Part shown: piece after piece, positions 17,868 through 26,584 of the stretch | Layout: every line of letters begins with the position of its first letter | Position numbering within the stretch: position 1 is the first letter of the stretch | Origin: Allobosea sp. 67-29 | GTDB taxonomy: Bacteria; Pseudomonadota; Alphaproteobacteria; Rhizobiales; Beijerinckiaceae | DNA length: 64,000 nucleotides | NCBI RefSeq assembly: GCF_001898115.1 | Contig: NZ_MKSQ01000026.1 | Span: forward strand, 124,001 to 188,000 | Direction of reading: 5' to 3' | Made by a program: the position numbers and the translations under genes | Notes under the pieces: model-generated | Seen by the model: only the letters and a program-made list of their open reading frames with translations | The model's database searches: none | Told to the model about the DNA's origin: nothing

Positions 17868-19013
17868 TTGCGCATCGCGTTCCACACCCCGCTCAACCTG
17901 TTCGCCGATGGCGGCGTCTCCGGCGACCGGCGCATGGCGCGCCAGCTCGTCGCGGCTCTGGAATCGCTCGGCCACGTCGTCGAGCCCGTGAAGATCGGGC
18001 GCGGCTATCTGCGGGATTCTGAGGCCGCCAGTCTCGCCTGCCTTCAGGCCGAAGCCGAGGCCCTGCGGGAAAACCTGCTTGCAAGCTGGCGGGACGGGAC
18101 GGCCGCGGCTCCCGATCTCTGGTTCACCTATCACAACTACTATCGCGCCCCGGACCTGCTCGGCCCGGAGATCGCGACGGCGCTCGACATCCCGTATGTC
18201 ACGGCGGAAGCCAGCGATGCGGCACGCCGTGCCCATGACGAATGGGCACCGCACACCGCCATCGTGCGCCGCGGGCTCGATGCTGCCGACCTGCATTTCC
18301 ATTTCACCGAGCGGGACCGGCTGGGGCTGGAGCCCTGGCGGCGGGAGGGAATCGCCCTCCTGCCGCTGCCGCCCTTCATCGCCTTCGACCGCAACCCGCC
18401 CCGACGGATTGCCGACGGCGGCCCGCCGCGGCTGATCACCATCGCCATGATGCGCGAAGGCACCAAGCAGAACAGCTATCTGGCGCTCGCCCGCATCCTC
18501 GACCGCATTCGCGATGCGGATTGGCGCCTCAGCATCGTCGGCGACGGCCGCAAGCGCGGCGAGATCGAACAGGCGTTCTCAGGCTTCCCCGCCGGACGCG
18601 TCGCCTTTCTCGGGCTGCTCGATCGCGAGCGCGCGCTAGGCGAGTTGTCACATCACGACATCTTCGTCTGGCCGGGCGTGCGCGAGGCCTATGGGCTGGT
18701 CTACCTCGAGGCGCAGGCGACCGGCCTGCCTGTCGTCGCCTTCGACAGCGGCGGCGTGTCGGCGACGGTCCAGCGCGACGAGACCGCGCTGCTGGCGCCG
18801 GAGGGCGATGAAGCAGCCTTCGCCGCGGCGCTCGCCGGGCTGCTGCGGGACGGCGCCCGCCGCGCCGCCATGGGCAAGGCGGCGCGGCGCTTCGTCCTGA
18901 GCGAGCGAACCATGGCGCGGGCAGCGGAAAGACTGGCCGAGGGCCTTGCGATCGCCTGCCGCAACCGCAGCCTCAAGCGCCAGGCTCGCGCCGGAGGCGC
19001 GCCGCTGCCATGA
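17868..19013 (+). CDS. Glycosyltransferase family 4
   Basis: A 381-residue GT-B enzyme beginning at a TTG (MRIAFHTPLNLFADGG), 28 bases after the permease gene. GDGRKRGEIEQAF and the EX7E-like stretch WPGVREAYGLVYLEAQATGLPVVAF identify the GT4 donor domain. Its last four bases overlap the deacetylase-like gene, so the two are coupled. The pair resembles operons that make a secreted glycan. The sugar is unknown. The short gap leaves open read-through from the transporter operon. Confidence 0.87.
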   Translation: MRIAFHTPLNLFADGGVSGDRRMARQLVAALESLGHVVEPVKIGRGYLRDSEAASLACLQAEAEALRENLLASWRDGTAAAPDLWFTYHNYYRAPDLLGPEIATALDIPYVTAEASDAARRAHDEWAPHTAIVRRGLDAADLHFHFTERDRLGLEPWRREGIALLPLPPFIAFDRNPPRRIADGGPPRLITIAMMREGTKQNSYLALARILDRIRDADWRLSIVGDGRKRGEIEQAFSGFPAGRVAFLGLLDRERALGELSHHDIFVWPGVREAYGLVYLEAQATGLPVVAFDSGGVSATVQRDETALLAPEGDEAAFAAALAGLLRDGARRAAMGKAARRFVLSERTMARAAERLAEGLAIACRNRSLKRQARAGGAPLP

Positions 19014-19780
19014 CCGCCTCTGCCTGGGCTCCCCTCCTGGCCGAGCTCGATCGCTGGCATGCAACCGGCCGGCGGTTGCGGCTGTGGCTGCGCGATGACG
19101 ACGCCGTCGCGCCGAGCGCCGCGCTCGACCGGCTGTCGGCCGCCGCCGCGCGCTTCGACGTCCCGATTCTGCTGGCGGTCATCCCGATGCTGGCCGATGC
19201 GGCATTGGCCGACGCGCTGCGCGGCAGGCTGCTGCTGCCCTGCCAGCACGGTTGCTGGCATCGCAACCACGCACCGGCCGGCGCGAAGAAATCCGAATTC
19301 GGCCCGGACCGTGCGGCCGATGCCGTCGACGCCGAGATCGCGCAAGCCTGGCGGCGCCTGCGCGATCTTCTGGGCGAAACCCTCCTCCCGATCTTCGTGC
19401 CGCCGTGGAATCGAATCGATCCGCGCCACGCGGCCCGGCTGCCCGCACTGGGCTTCGCCGGCCTGTCCTGTTTCCGCGACCATCGCAACGGGCCCGACGG
19501 CGGCCCGGCGCTCCTCAACACCCATGTCGATGTCATGGACTGGCATGGCGGGCGGGTGGGCAGGAGCGCCGCCGCGTTGGTCGGCGAGATCGCAACTCTG
19601 CTGGCAGGATGGCGCGAGGACGAGCCCGGCGCGGATGCGCTCGGCCTGTTGCTGCATCATCGCGACCACGACGAAGCCGCCTGGAGCGTCCTCGACGATC
19701 TGCTGACGATCGTGGCCGCTCACCCGGCCGCCGCCTTCGCCGATCCACGCAGCCTGCTTTACCCGGACGGGCTTGCCTGA
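19010..19780 (+). CDS. Polysaccharide deacetylase-like (NodB-fold) protein
   Basis: A 256-residue protein with a carbohydrate esterase 4-like pattern. RLRLWLRDDDAVAP (about 22-35) offers the Asp-rich first motif, and the His-containing GCWHRNH (about 82-88) the metal-ligand motif. A later FVPPWNRID resembles the RPPYG motif, and LLLHHRDHD the last His motif. No signal peptide is seen, so it may act in the cytoplasm on a nucleotide- or lipid-linked sugar. It overlaps the glycosyltransferase gene by ATGA. The motifs are divergent, so deacetylation is inferred. Confidence 0.75.
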   Translation: MTASAWAPLLAELDRWHATGRRLRLWLRDDDAVAPSAALDRLSAAAARFDVPILLAVIPMLADAALADALRGRLLLPCQHGCWHRNHAPAGAKKSEFGPDRAADAVDAEIAQAWRRLRDLLGETLLPIFVPPWNRIDPRHAARLPALGFAGLSCFRDHRNGPDGGPALLNTHVDVMDWHGGRVGRSAAALVGEIATLLAGWREDEPGADALGLLLHHRDHDEAAWSVLDDLLTIVAAHPAAAFADPRSLLYPDGLA

Positions 19781-19925
19781 AAAACCCGCTCAACCGGCGT
19801 TCAGACGGGCTTGGATCGGCTCGGGCCGCAGGCTATAGATGGGTACAGCCACGCCCCGGCATGGCTGTCTGGTGTGCTCGGCCCCGCCAGGAAGTCGTCT
19901 GACCTGTTCCGGAGGCCGGCGTTCC

Positions 19926-21206
19926 ATGTCGTCCAACGTCATCGATCTGGCGAGCCCCGAACGGAGCCCGCGCAGTTCCCACGCTCCGCGTGTGCTGATC
20001 TACAGCCACGACACCTTCGGGCTCGGCCATATCCGGCGGTGCCGCGCCATCGCCAATGCGCTGATCGCGAGCTTTCCGCACATCTCCATCCTGATCGTCT
20101 CGGGCTCCTCCGTGATCTCGAGCTTCCAGTTCGGGGACGGGGTCGACTACGTCCGCATCCCCGGCGTCGAGAAGCAGAGCGACGGCCATTACGGCCCGCA
20201 CCACCTCAACCTGGATCTCGACGATACGATCCGGCTGCGCACCGAGATCATCAAGCAGACCGTCCTCTCCTTCGATCCGGACGTCGTCATCGTCGACAAG
20301 GAGCCCGTCGGGCTGCGCGGCGAGCTTAAGCCGGCGCTCGATATCCTGCGCCGCCGCGGGGCGCGCATCGTTCTGGGCCTGCGCGACGTCCTCGACGAGC
20401 CGGCCAAGCTCCTCGAAGAGTGGCGGCACAGCGGCGCGCTCGACGCGCTGGACACGATCTATGACGATATCTTCGTCTACGGGCTGGAAAGCGTCTATCA
20501 GCCGCTGGCCGGCCTGCCGAACCAGCAGCGCTTCGCGGGCAAGACCCGCTATCTCGGCTACCTCAAGCGGGCCGTCCCCAGCCCGATGCCGCCCAACCGC
20601 TATCCGCGCGTCACCAAGCAGCCCTTCATCCTCGTCACCCCGGGAGGCGGCGGCGATGGCGCCGGCGTGATCGACTGGGTGATCTCCGCCTATGAAGCCG
20701 ACGGCACCATTGCCCTGCCGGCGCTGATCGTCTTCGGCCCCTTCATGTCGCGCGAGAAGCGCAAGGAGTTCGCCGAGCGGATCGCGCGCAACCCGAAGCT
20801 GGAAGGCCTGGGCTTCGAGCCGCGGCTCGAGCTGCTGATGAACCGTGCCCACTGCGTCGTCGCCATGGGCGGCTACAACACCTTTTGCGAGATCCTCTCC
20901 TTCGACAAGCCGGCGCTGATCGTGCCGCGCGTGCGCCCCCGCCTCGAACAGGCGATTCGCGCCGGCCGCGCCGAAGAGCTCGGGCTGATCGATGTGCTCT
21001 ACGATCCCTCGCAGAACGGCGAGGGCGAGCGCGATCCGATGGTCATGGCTGCCGCGCTCCACGCCTTGCCGAAGCGGCTGCCGCCCTCCCAGGCTTTCGT
21101 GCCGGACCTGCTGGACGGTCTTCCGACGATCTGCCGCGCGCTCGCCGACGACCTGTCCCCTCCGGTTCGCGGCCGCGCCCCGGCGCCGAGCGCCGTTTCG
21201 AGCTGA
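19926..21206 (+). CDS. COG4671-like predicted glycosyltransferase
   Basis: A 426-residue GT-B protein, with the start fixed by GGAGG about nine bases before the ATG at 19926. VLIYSHDTFGLGHIRRCRAIANAL is the family hallmark. The C-terminal half contains LVTPGGGGDGAG, the donor-site VVAMGGYNTFCEIL and PALIVPRVRPRLEQAIRA. These proteins are annotated from MurG similarity, and I know of no proven substrate. It follows the glycosyltransferase/deacetylase pair by 145 bases and is distantly similar to the protein at 3410-4555. About 60 bases separate it from the next small gene. Confidence 0.87.
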   Translation: MSSNVIDLASPERSPRSSHAPRVLIYSHDTFGLGHIRRCRAIANALIASFPHISILIVSGSSVISSFQFGDGVDYVRIPGVEKQSDGHYGPHHLNLDLDDTIRLRTEIIKQTVLSFDPDVVIVDKEPVGLRGELKPALDILRRRGARIVLGLRDVLDEPAKLLEEWRHSGALDALDTIYDDIFVYGLESVYQPLAGLPNQQRFAGKTRYLGYLKRAVPSPMPPNRYPRVTKQPFILVTPGGGGDGAGVIDWVISAYEADGTIALPALIVFGPFMSREKRKEFAERIARNPKLEGLGFEPRLELLMNRAHCVVAMGGYNTFCEILSFDKPALIVPRVRPRLEQAIRAGRAEELGLIDVLYDPSQNGEGERDPMVMAAALHALPKRLPPSQAFVPDLLDGLPTICRALADDLSPPVRGRAPAPSAVSS

Positions 21207-21270
21207 CGGTTCCCGACTTGCGGCGATGCTGCCACTGGCAAAGCACTCGCGAGGGCTTTAAGCCTGAAAC

Positions 21271-21462
21271 ATGACGCTTTCGAACTCCCTGGTCCCCGTC
21301 GCCATCGGCGCCGTCGCCGTCGTCCTCCTGCTCGGATTGATCAACATGATGCGGGGTGGCAGCGCCAACACCTCGCAAAAGCTGATGCAGCTGCGCGTCC
21401 AGCTCCAGTTCCTGGCCATCGTCATCATCGTCTTCGTCCTGTGGTGGCGCAGCGGCGGGTGA
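21271..21462 (+). CDS. Twin-transmembrane HIG1-domain small protein
   Basis: A 63-residue inner-membrane protein with two hydrophobic helices (about 8-26 and 46-60) joined by the short polar loop NMMRGGSANTSQKLMQLRVQ. This loop-and-helix pattern (SQKLMRxRVxLQ) is the HIG1 signature. In mitochondria HIG1 proteins bind respiratory complexes. A link to cytochrome oxidase in bacteria is plausible but inferred. It is a stand-alone gene between a glycosyltransferase and an outer-membrane protein. Confidence 0.85.
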   Translation: MTLSNSLVPVAIGAVAVVLLLGLINMMRGGSANTSQKLMQLRVQLQFLAIVIIVFVLWWRSGG

Positions 21463-21610
21463 TCCGACCCCTCCTTGCAAGCCATTGATTTCATAGGACG
21501 TGACCAGAGATGAAGCTGGGGATCGCGGCGGTCGCAGAATGACCTCGCCACAATCCGAACACGGGTATGTGTGCTTCACTAACGCCAGCTCTCACCTTTC
21601 CCCGGTCGTC

Positions 21611-22210
21611 ATGGTTCGCGTCGCGTTGCTCCTTCTTGCCAGTTGCCTGCTCAGTGTCCCGAGCTGGGCTCAGTCGGGGCCTCTGCCGCCAAACGTATCG
21701 AGCTATGCCCCTGCCACCCAGGCCCCGGCGCCAGGCTGGGAAGCGCGAATCGGCGGCGGCGTCGCCAATCCAGGCGGCCGTGAGGGGGGGCTGCTCAATA
21801 TCGGCGGCGAACTTCTGACGCCACGGATCGTCCCTCTCAGCGATCGCTTCGCCGCCGCCTTCATTCCCCGCTTCAACATCGGCTCAAGCATCAATCTCAA
21901 CGGGACGCGCTATGCCTATGCCGGAGCGACCTGGACGTTCGACATCGGCCGCGACATCTTCGTGGAGGCCAGCCTCGCGGCGGCGCTGCATGACGGCAAG
22001 ACGGGCACGATCATCCCGGTGAATCGCCTCAGCCTCGGCTGCGACACCGGCACGCGCGAGGCCGCGGCGCTCGGCTTCCGCCTCTCCAACCGCTGGAGCC
22101 TCGTCACCTCGCTGGAGCATTTCAGCACGGCCGGCTGCTCCGGCCAGCCCGGAGCGCCCTCTCCGCGCGGCCCCGCAAATTTCGGCGCCAAGCTCGGCTA
22201 CACCTTCTGA
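21611..22210 (+). CDS. Acyloxyacyl hydrolase / PagL-like lipid A 3-O-deacylase
   Basis: A 199-residue outer-membrane beta-barrel. The chosen start at 21611 gives a clear Sec signal peptide ending PSWA|QS, whereas the longer frame does not. The body has alternating strands (FIPRFNIGSSINLNGTRYAYAGATWTF) and ends in an aromatic residue (F199). The PagL active-site His-x-Ser is present as EHFSTAG (H170, S172), although the Asn that usually follows the Ser is Thr. Expected role: removal of a 3-O-linked acyl chain from lipid A in the outer membrane. Confidence 0.8.
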   Translation: MVRVALLLLASCLLSVPSWAQSGPLPPNVSSYAPATQAPAPGWEARIGGGVANPGGREGGLLNIGGELLTPRIVPLSDRFAAAFIPRFNIGSSINLNGTRYAYAGATWTFDIGRDIFVEASLAAALHDGKTGTIIPVNRLSLGCDTGTREAAALGFRLSNRWSLVTSLEHFSTAGCSGQPGAPSPRGPANFGAKLGYTF

Positions 22211-22270
22211 CGGCCGGATCAGCGGCAAGAGCCAGCTTCCGTCGGCGCCGCGTCGCGCTATAAGCGAGGC

Positions 22271-22852
22271 ATGGTTAAGCTCAACCGCATCTACACCCGC
22301 ACCGGCGACAACGGCTCGACCGGCCTGACCGCCGGCCCGCGTCGTCCGAAATACGACCTGCGGGTCGCCGCCTACGGCACGGTCGACGAAACCAACGCAT
22401 GCATCGGCCTGGCGCGGCTTCATGCCGCAGCCGAGGATTCCACCGTCGACGGAATGCTCGCGCGGATCAGCAACGACCTGTTCGATCTCGGCGCGGATCT
22501 CTCGACGCCCGAAACCGACACCCCCCTTTCCTTCGAGCCGCTACGGGTCGTCCAGGCTCAGGTCGACAGGCTCGAAAGCGAGATCGACACCCTCAACCAA
22601 GCACTGGCGCCGCTGCGCTCCTTCGTGCTGCCGGGTGGCACGGCGGCGGCGACCCACCTCCATCTCGCCCGCACGGTCAGCAGGCGCGCCGAGCGCCTCA
22701 TGGTCGAGCTCGCCGCGACCGAGGGCGAGGCCGTGGCGCCACCCGCCCTGAAATACATCAACCGCCTGTCGGATTTCCTGTTCGTCGCCTCCCGCTTCCT
22801 CAATGCCAAGGCCGGCGGCGACGTGCTCTGGATCCCCGGCCAGAACCGCTGA
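22271..22852 (+). CDS. PduO-type ATP:cob(I)alamin adenosyltransferase
   Basis: A 193-residue enzyme that transfers the adenosyl group of ATP to cob(I)alamin to make coenzyme B12. The ATP-binding N-terminus TRTGDNGSTGL (9-19) is characteristic. So are YGTVDETNACIG (35-46) and the C-terminal PPALKYINRLSDFLFVASR. It is complete and of normal length. It matches the aerobic cobalamin route implied by cobS/cobT 19 kb away. The rhomboid gene starts seven bases after its stop, so the two probably share a transcript. Confidence 0.95.
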   Translation: MVKLNRIYTRTGDNGSTGLTAGPRRPKYDLRVAAYGTVDETNACIGLARLHAAAEDSTVDGMLARISNDLFDLGADLSTPETDTPLSFEPLRVVQAQVDRLESEIDTLNQALAPLRSFVLPGGTAAATHLHLARTVSRRAERLMVELAATEGEAVAPPALKYINRLSDFLFVASRFLNAKAGGDVLWIPGQNR

Positions 22853-22859
22853 GCCCGGC

Positions 22860-23558
22860 ATGTTCGTCCCGATCTACGATGGGGTTCCCCTGCGCTTCAC
22901 CCGCTCGGCCTTCGTGACCTACGGGCTGATCGCGGCATGCACGTTGTTCCAGCTCGCGCTCAGCTTCGGGCCGCATCGGGAGAACGACATCGCGGTTCTC
23001 GCCGGCTTCGGCCTGATTCCCTCGGTGCTCTTCGGCGCGGCGCAGCTGCCCGAAGGTCTCGCCCATGCGCCCCCTTGGCTCACGCTGTTCAGCAACATCC
23101 TGCTGCACGCCAGCTTTGCGCATCTGCTCGGCAACATGCTGTTCCTCTGGGTCTTCGGCGACAACGTCGAGGATGCGATGGGCCATGCCCGCTTTCTCGC
23201 TTTCTTCTTCCTGTGCGGTCTCGGCGGGTCGCTGGCCCATGCGCTGGCCAATCCGGACTCCGAGCAGCCTCTGGTCGGGGCTTCCGGCGCGATCTCGGGG
23301 GTGATCGCGGCCTATCTCATGCTTTACCCGCGCGTCCGCGTCTGGGGGCTCGCCTTCAAGTGGATCCCGGTGCATGTCCCGGCCGTCTACACCCTCGGCG
23401 GCTGGATCCTGTTCCAGGCTGCCTCGGCCTGGTTCGATCCGCAGGGCAATATCGGCTGGTGGGCCCATCTCGGCGGTCTCGCCACCGGGGCGGCATTGAC
23501 GCCGCTTTTCATCCGGCGCGGCGTCCGCCTGTTCGGGCGGCGGATAGCCGGGTCGTGA
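22860..23558 (+). CDS. Rhomboid family intramembrane serine protease
   Basis: A 232-residue membrane protein with six hydrophobic segments. The catalytic Ser is in GASG (140-143, S142) and the catalytic His is H203 in WWAHLGG. The oxyanion/structural HASFAHLLGNM (H83, H88, N92) lies on helix 2. All rhomboid essentials are therefore present. It should cleave single-pass membrane proteins within the bilayer. The start at 22860 follows the adenosyltransferase stop by seven bases. Substrate unknown. Confidence 0.93.
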   Translation: MFVPIYDGVPLRFTRSAFVTYGLIAACTLFQLALSFGPHRENDIAVLAGFGLIPSVLFGAAQLPEGLAHAPPWLTLFSNILLHASFAHLLGNMLFLWVFGDNVEDAMGHARFLAFFFLCGLGGSLAHALANPDSEQPLVGASGAISGVIAAYLMLYPRVRVWGLAFKWIPVHVPAVYTLGGWILFQAASAWFDPQGNIGWWAHLGGLATGAALTPLFIRRGVRLFGRRIAGS

Positions 23559-23608
23559 TGCCATGCCTCCTCACCCGAAGCCCCGGGGAACCGCGCACCC
23601 TGACGCCG

Positions 23609-23637
23609 TTGACAAGCGCAAATACCCGTCGCTACGG
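23609..23637 (+). promoter_or_regulatory. Candidate housekeeping promoter for etfBA
   Basis: TTGACA at 23609-23614 and CTACGG at 23632-23637, separated by 17 bases, fit a sigma-70-type promoter. They lie about 100 bases before the etfB start. The -35 is perfect and the -10 is only a partial match. Position and spacing are seen; activity is inferred. Confidence 0.4.
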
Positions 23638-23735
23638 TCCGACCGCATTCCAGCCTAGGGCCGCGATGCCGCCATTCCGCCATTGTGATCGGCGGTGCGG
23701 CGCGAGGCGCATCTCTTCTGAACGGTGATCTGGCG

Positions 23736-24482
23736 ATGAAGATCTTGGTGCCCGTCAAGCGGGTGGTTGATTACAACGTGAAGATCCGCGTGAAGGCGGA
23801 CGGGTCCGGCGTCGAGCTGGCCAATGTGAAGATGTCGATGAACCCGTTCGACGAGATCGCGGTCGAAGAGGCGCTGCGCCTCAAGGAAGCCGGCAAGGCG
23901 ACCGAGGTGGTCGTGGTTTCGATCGGCCCGGCGCAGGCCGCCGAGACGATCCGCACAGGTCTGGCGATGGGCGCCGACCGCGGCATCCTCGTGAAGGTCG
24001 ACGGCATCGTCGAGCCGCTCGCCGTCGCCAAGCTCCTGAAGAAGGTGGTCGAGCAGGAGGCCCCCGGCCTCGTCATCCTCGGCAAGCAGGCGATCGACGA
24101 CGATTGCAACCAGACCGGCCAGATGCTGGCGGCCCTGCTGGGCTGGGGCCAGGGTACCTTCGCCTCGAAGGTCGAGCTTGGCACCGACAGCGTCGACGTC
24201 ACCCGCGAGGTCGATGGCGGCCTGCAGACCGTGTCGCTGAAGCTGCCGGCGATCGTCACCACCGACCTGCGCCTGAACGAACCGCGCTATGCCTCGCTGC
24301 CCAACATCATGAAGGCGAAGAAGAAGCCGCTCGACGAGACCACGGCCGAGGCGCTCGGCGTCGACGTGTCGCCCCGTCTCAAGGTGCTGAAGACAGCCGA
24401 GCCCGCCGGCCGCTCCGCCGGCGTCAAGGTGGCGAACGCCGCCGAACTCGTCTCCAAGCTCAAGACCGCCGGGGTGATCTGA
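23736..24482 (+). CDS. etfB: Electron transfer flavoprotein beta subunit
   Basis: A 249-residue ETF beta chain, which holds AMP and carries electrons from acyl-CoA and other dehydrogenases to ETF-quinone oxidoreductase. MKILVPVKRVVDYNVKIRV is the family N-terminus. The ETF-beta signature region VILGKQAIDDDCNQTGQMLA and the recognition-loop stretch NEPRYASLPNIMKAKKK are intact. The ATG at 23736 was chosen over the longer frame because it begins exactly at the conserved start. Its TGA shares a base with the etfA start (TGATG), so the two chains are coupled. Confidence 0.97.
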   Translation: MKILVPVKRVVDYNVKIRVKADGSGVELANVKMSMNPFDEIAVEEALRLKEAGKATEVVVVSIGPAQAAETIRTGLAMGADRGILVKVDGIVEPLAVAKLLKKVVEQEAPGLVILGKQAIDDDCNQTGQMLAALLGWGQGTFASKVELGTDSVDVTREVDGGLQTVSLKLPAIVTTDLRLNEPRYASLPNIMKAKKKPLDETTAEALGVDVSPRLKVLKTAEPAGRSAGVKVANAAELVSKLKTAGVI

Positions 24483-25426
24483 TGACCACGCTGCTGATCG
24501 CCGAACACGACAACGCCTCGCTCAAGGACGCCACCGCCAAGGCGCTGAGCGCCGCCGCCCAGCTCGGCGCACCCGTCCACATCCTCGTCGCCGGCCAGGG
24601 CTCGAAGGCCGCTGCCGATGCGGCTGCAAAGCTCGCCGGCGTCGAGAAGGTGCTGCTCGCCGATGACGCCGCTTACGGCCACGCGCTGGCCGAGCCGCTC
24701 GCCGCGCTGATCGTCAAGCTCGCCGACGGCTACGACGCGATCGTTGCCCCGTCCACAACCACCGGCAAGAACGTGTTGCCGCGCGTCGCCGCCCTGCTCG
24801 ACGTGATGCAGGTCTCGGATGTCAGCAAGATCGTCTCGCCCGATACCTTCGAGCGCCCGGTCTATGCCGGCAATGCCATTCAGACGGTGCAGTCGACCGA
24901 CGCCAAGAAGCTTTTGACCATCCGCACCGCCTCCTTCCAGGCGGCCGGCGAAGGCGGCTCGGCCGCGGTCGAGAGCGTCTCGGCCGCCGAGAACCCCGGC
25001 AATTCGTCCTTCAAGGGCGAGGAGGTCGCCAAGTCCGACCGTCCGGAGCTGGCTTCGGCCAAGATCATCATCTCGGGCGGGCGCGCGCTGGGGTCGGCCG
25101 AGAACTTCGGCAAGGTGATCGAGCCCGTCGCCGACAAGCTCGGTGCCGCCATGGGCGCCTCGCGCGCCGCGGTCGATGCCGGCTACGCCCCGAACGACTG
25201 GCAGGTCGGCCAGACCGGCAAGGTCGTCGCCCCCGAGCTCTACATCGCCGTCGGCATCTCCGGCGCGATCCAGCATCTCGCCGGCATGAAGGATTCGAAG
25301 GTCATCGTCGCCATCAACAAGGACGAGGAAGCCCCGATCTTCCAGATCGCCGATTACGGCCTCGTCGGCGACCTCTTCACCGTCCTGCCGGAGCTCGACG
25401 CCGAATTGGCGAAGGCCGGCAAGTAA
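24482..25426 (+). CDS. etfA: Electron transfer flavoprotein alpha subunit
   Basis: A 314-residue ETF alpha chain that binds FAD. The N-terminal alpha/beta domain starts MTTLLIAEHDN. The C-terminal FAD domain carries IIISGGRALGSAENF and the late signature YIAVGISGAIQHLAGM followed by VIVAINKDEEAPIFQIADYGLVGD, which contacts the FAD. Length and order are normal. It is translated from an ATG overlapping the etfB stop. A GC-rich hairpin separates it from the acyl-CoA dehydrogenase-type gene downstream. Confidence 0.97.
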   Translation: MTTLLIAEHDNASLKDATAKALSAAAQLGAPVHILVAGQGSKAAADAAAKLAGVEKVLLADDAAYGHALAEPLAALIVKLADGYDAIVAPSTTTGKNVLPRVAALLDVMQVSDVSKIVSPDTFERPVYAGNAIQTVQSTDAKKLLTIRTASFQAAGEGGSAAVESVSAAENPGNSSFKGEEVAKSDRPELASAKIIISGGRALGSAENFGKVIEPVADKLGAAMGASRAAVDAGYAPNDWQVGQTGKVVAPELYIAVGISGAIQHLAGMKDSKVIVAINKDEEAPIFQIADYGLVGDLFTVLPELDAELAKAGK

Positions 25427-25443
25427 GACGGGACGGCCATGCC

Positions 25444-25464
25444 GGGCCGCCCGCAGGGCGGCCC
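25444..25464 (+). terminator. Perfect 9-bp GC hairpin after etfA
   Basis: GGGCCGCCC (25444-25452), loop GCA, then GGGCGGCCC (25456-25464), 18 bases after the etfA stop. No clear T-tract follows, so it may be a weak or factor-assisted terminator, or an mRNA-stabilising hairpin that sets the ratio between etfBA and the downstream dehydrogenase. Confidence 0.5.
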
Positions 25465-25506
25465 GTTCGCTCCCGCCGGGAGCAGGAAAGCGATCAGGAA
25501 CCAATC

Positions 25507-26391
25507 ATGTCGGACCAGGCGATCAGGAAGATCGGCATCATCGGTGCAGGCCAGATGGGCAACGGCATCGCCCATGTGACCGCAGCGGCGGGCTTCGACG
25601 TCAAGCTGCACGACATCGCCGAGGAGCGCATCAACGCGGCGCTCGCCACGATTGACGGCAACATGGCCCGCCAGGTCTCGAAGGGCGCCCTCTCGGACGA
25701 GGAGCGCCGCAGCGCCATCGGGCGCATCGCCCCGGCGATCGGCCTCGCCGATCTCGGCGATTGCGACCTCGTGATCGAGGCCGCGACCGAGAACGAGGAG
25801 GTCAAGCGCAAGATCTTCACCGCCGTCTGCCCGCATCTGCACCCGAAGGCGATCCTCGCTTCCAACACCTCCTCCATCTCGATCACCCGGCTCGCCGCCG
25901 CCAGCGATCGCCCCGAGCATTTCATCGGCATCCATTTCATGAACCCGGTGCCGCTGATGCAGCTCGTCGAGCTGATCCGCGGCATCGCGACCGACGACGG
26001 CACCTTCGAGCTCGCCAAGGACTTCGTCGGCAAGCTGCACAAGACGGTCTCGGTCTCGGAGGATTTTCCGGCTTTCATCGTCAACCGCATCCTGCTGCCG
26101 ATGATCAACGAGGCCGTTTACACCCTCTACGAGGGCGTCGGCTCGGTCGATGCGATCGACACCGCGATGCGGCTGGGCGCCAATCACCCGATGGGCCCGC
26201 TCCAGCTCGCCGATTTCATCGGCCTCGATACCTGCCTCTCGGTGATGCAGGTGCTGCATGACGGGCTGGCCGATTCGAAGTACCGCCCCTGCCCGCTGCT
26301 GGTGAAATACGTCGAGGCCGGCTGGCTCGGCCGCAAGACCAAGCGCGGCTTCTACGATTATCGCGGCGAGAAGCCCGTCCCCACCCGCTGA
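25507..26391 (+). CDS. 3-hydroxybutyryl-CoA (3-hydroxyacyl-CoA) dehydrogenase
   Basis: A 294-residue NAD-dependent enzyme that oxidises 3-hydroxyacyl-CoA to 3-ketoacyl-CoA. GAGQMG at 13-18 is the Rossmann loop. The catalytic His is H143 in GIHFMNPVPLMQLVE, with the partner Glu in DLVIEAATE. The C-terminal dimer domain contains FIVNRILLPMINEAVYTLYEGV. It is single-domain (HbdA/PaaH size), not the FadB fusion. It lies 80 bases after etfA in the same direction, a common grouping for fatty-acid or butyrate/PHB metabolism that uses ETF as electron acceptor. Confidence 0.94.
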   Translation: MSDQAIRKIGIIGAGQMGNGIAHVTAAAGFDVKLHDIAEERINAALATIDGNMARQVSKGALSDEERRSAIGRIAPAIGLADLGDCDLVIEAATENEEVKRKIFTAVCPHLHPKAILASNTSSISITRLAAASDRPEHFIGIHFMNPVPLMQLVELIRGIATDDGTFELAKDFVGKLHKTVSVSEDFPAFIVNRILLPMINEAVYTLYEGVGSVDAIDTAMRLGANHPMGPLQLADFIGLDTCLSVMQVLHDGLADSKYRPCPLLVKYVEAGWLGRKTKRGFYDYRGEKPVPTR

Positions 26392-26584
26392 CCAGGCGTG
26401 GCAGGCCGCGGCGCGACCGGCCACGAGCCTCTGTACTTCCATAGCCGGCGCCGGCAGCCGAGCCTCTGCTCGCGCCGGTCTCCGCCCCAGCGGCAACAAG
26501 CTCCTTCACATTCCTGTCGTCTCGCGCTTACATTGATCGTCAGGCGGGATTCGTCCCGCTGGACGAAGCGGAGGTGCGACGGGT

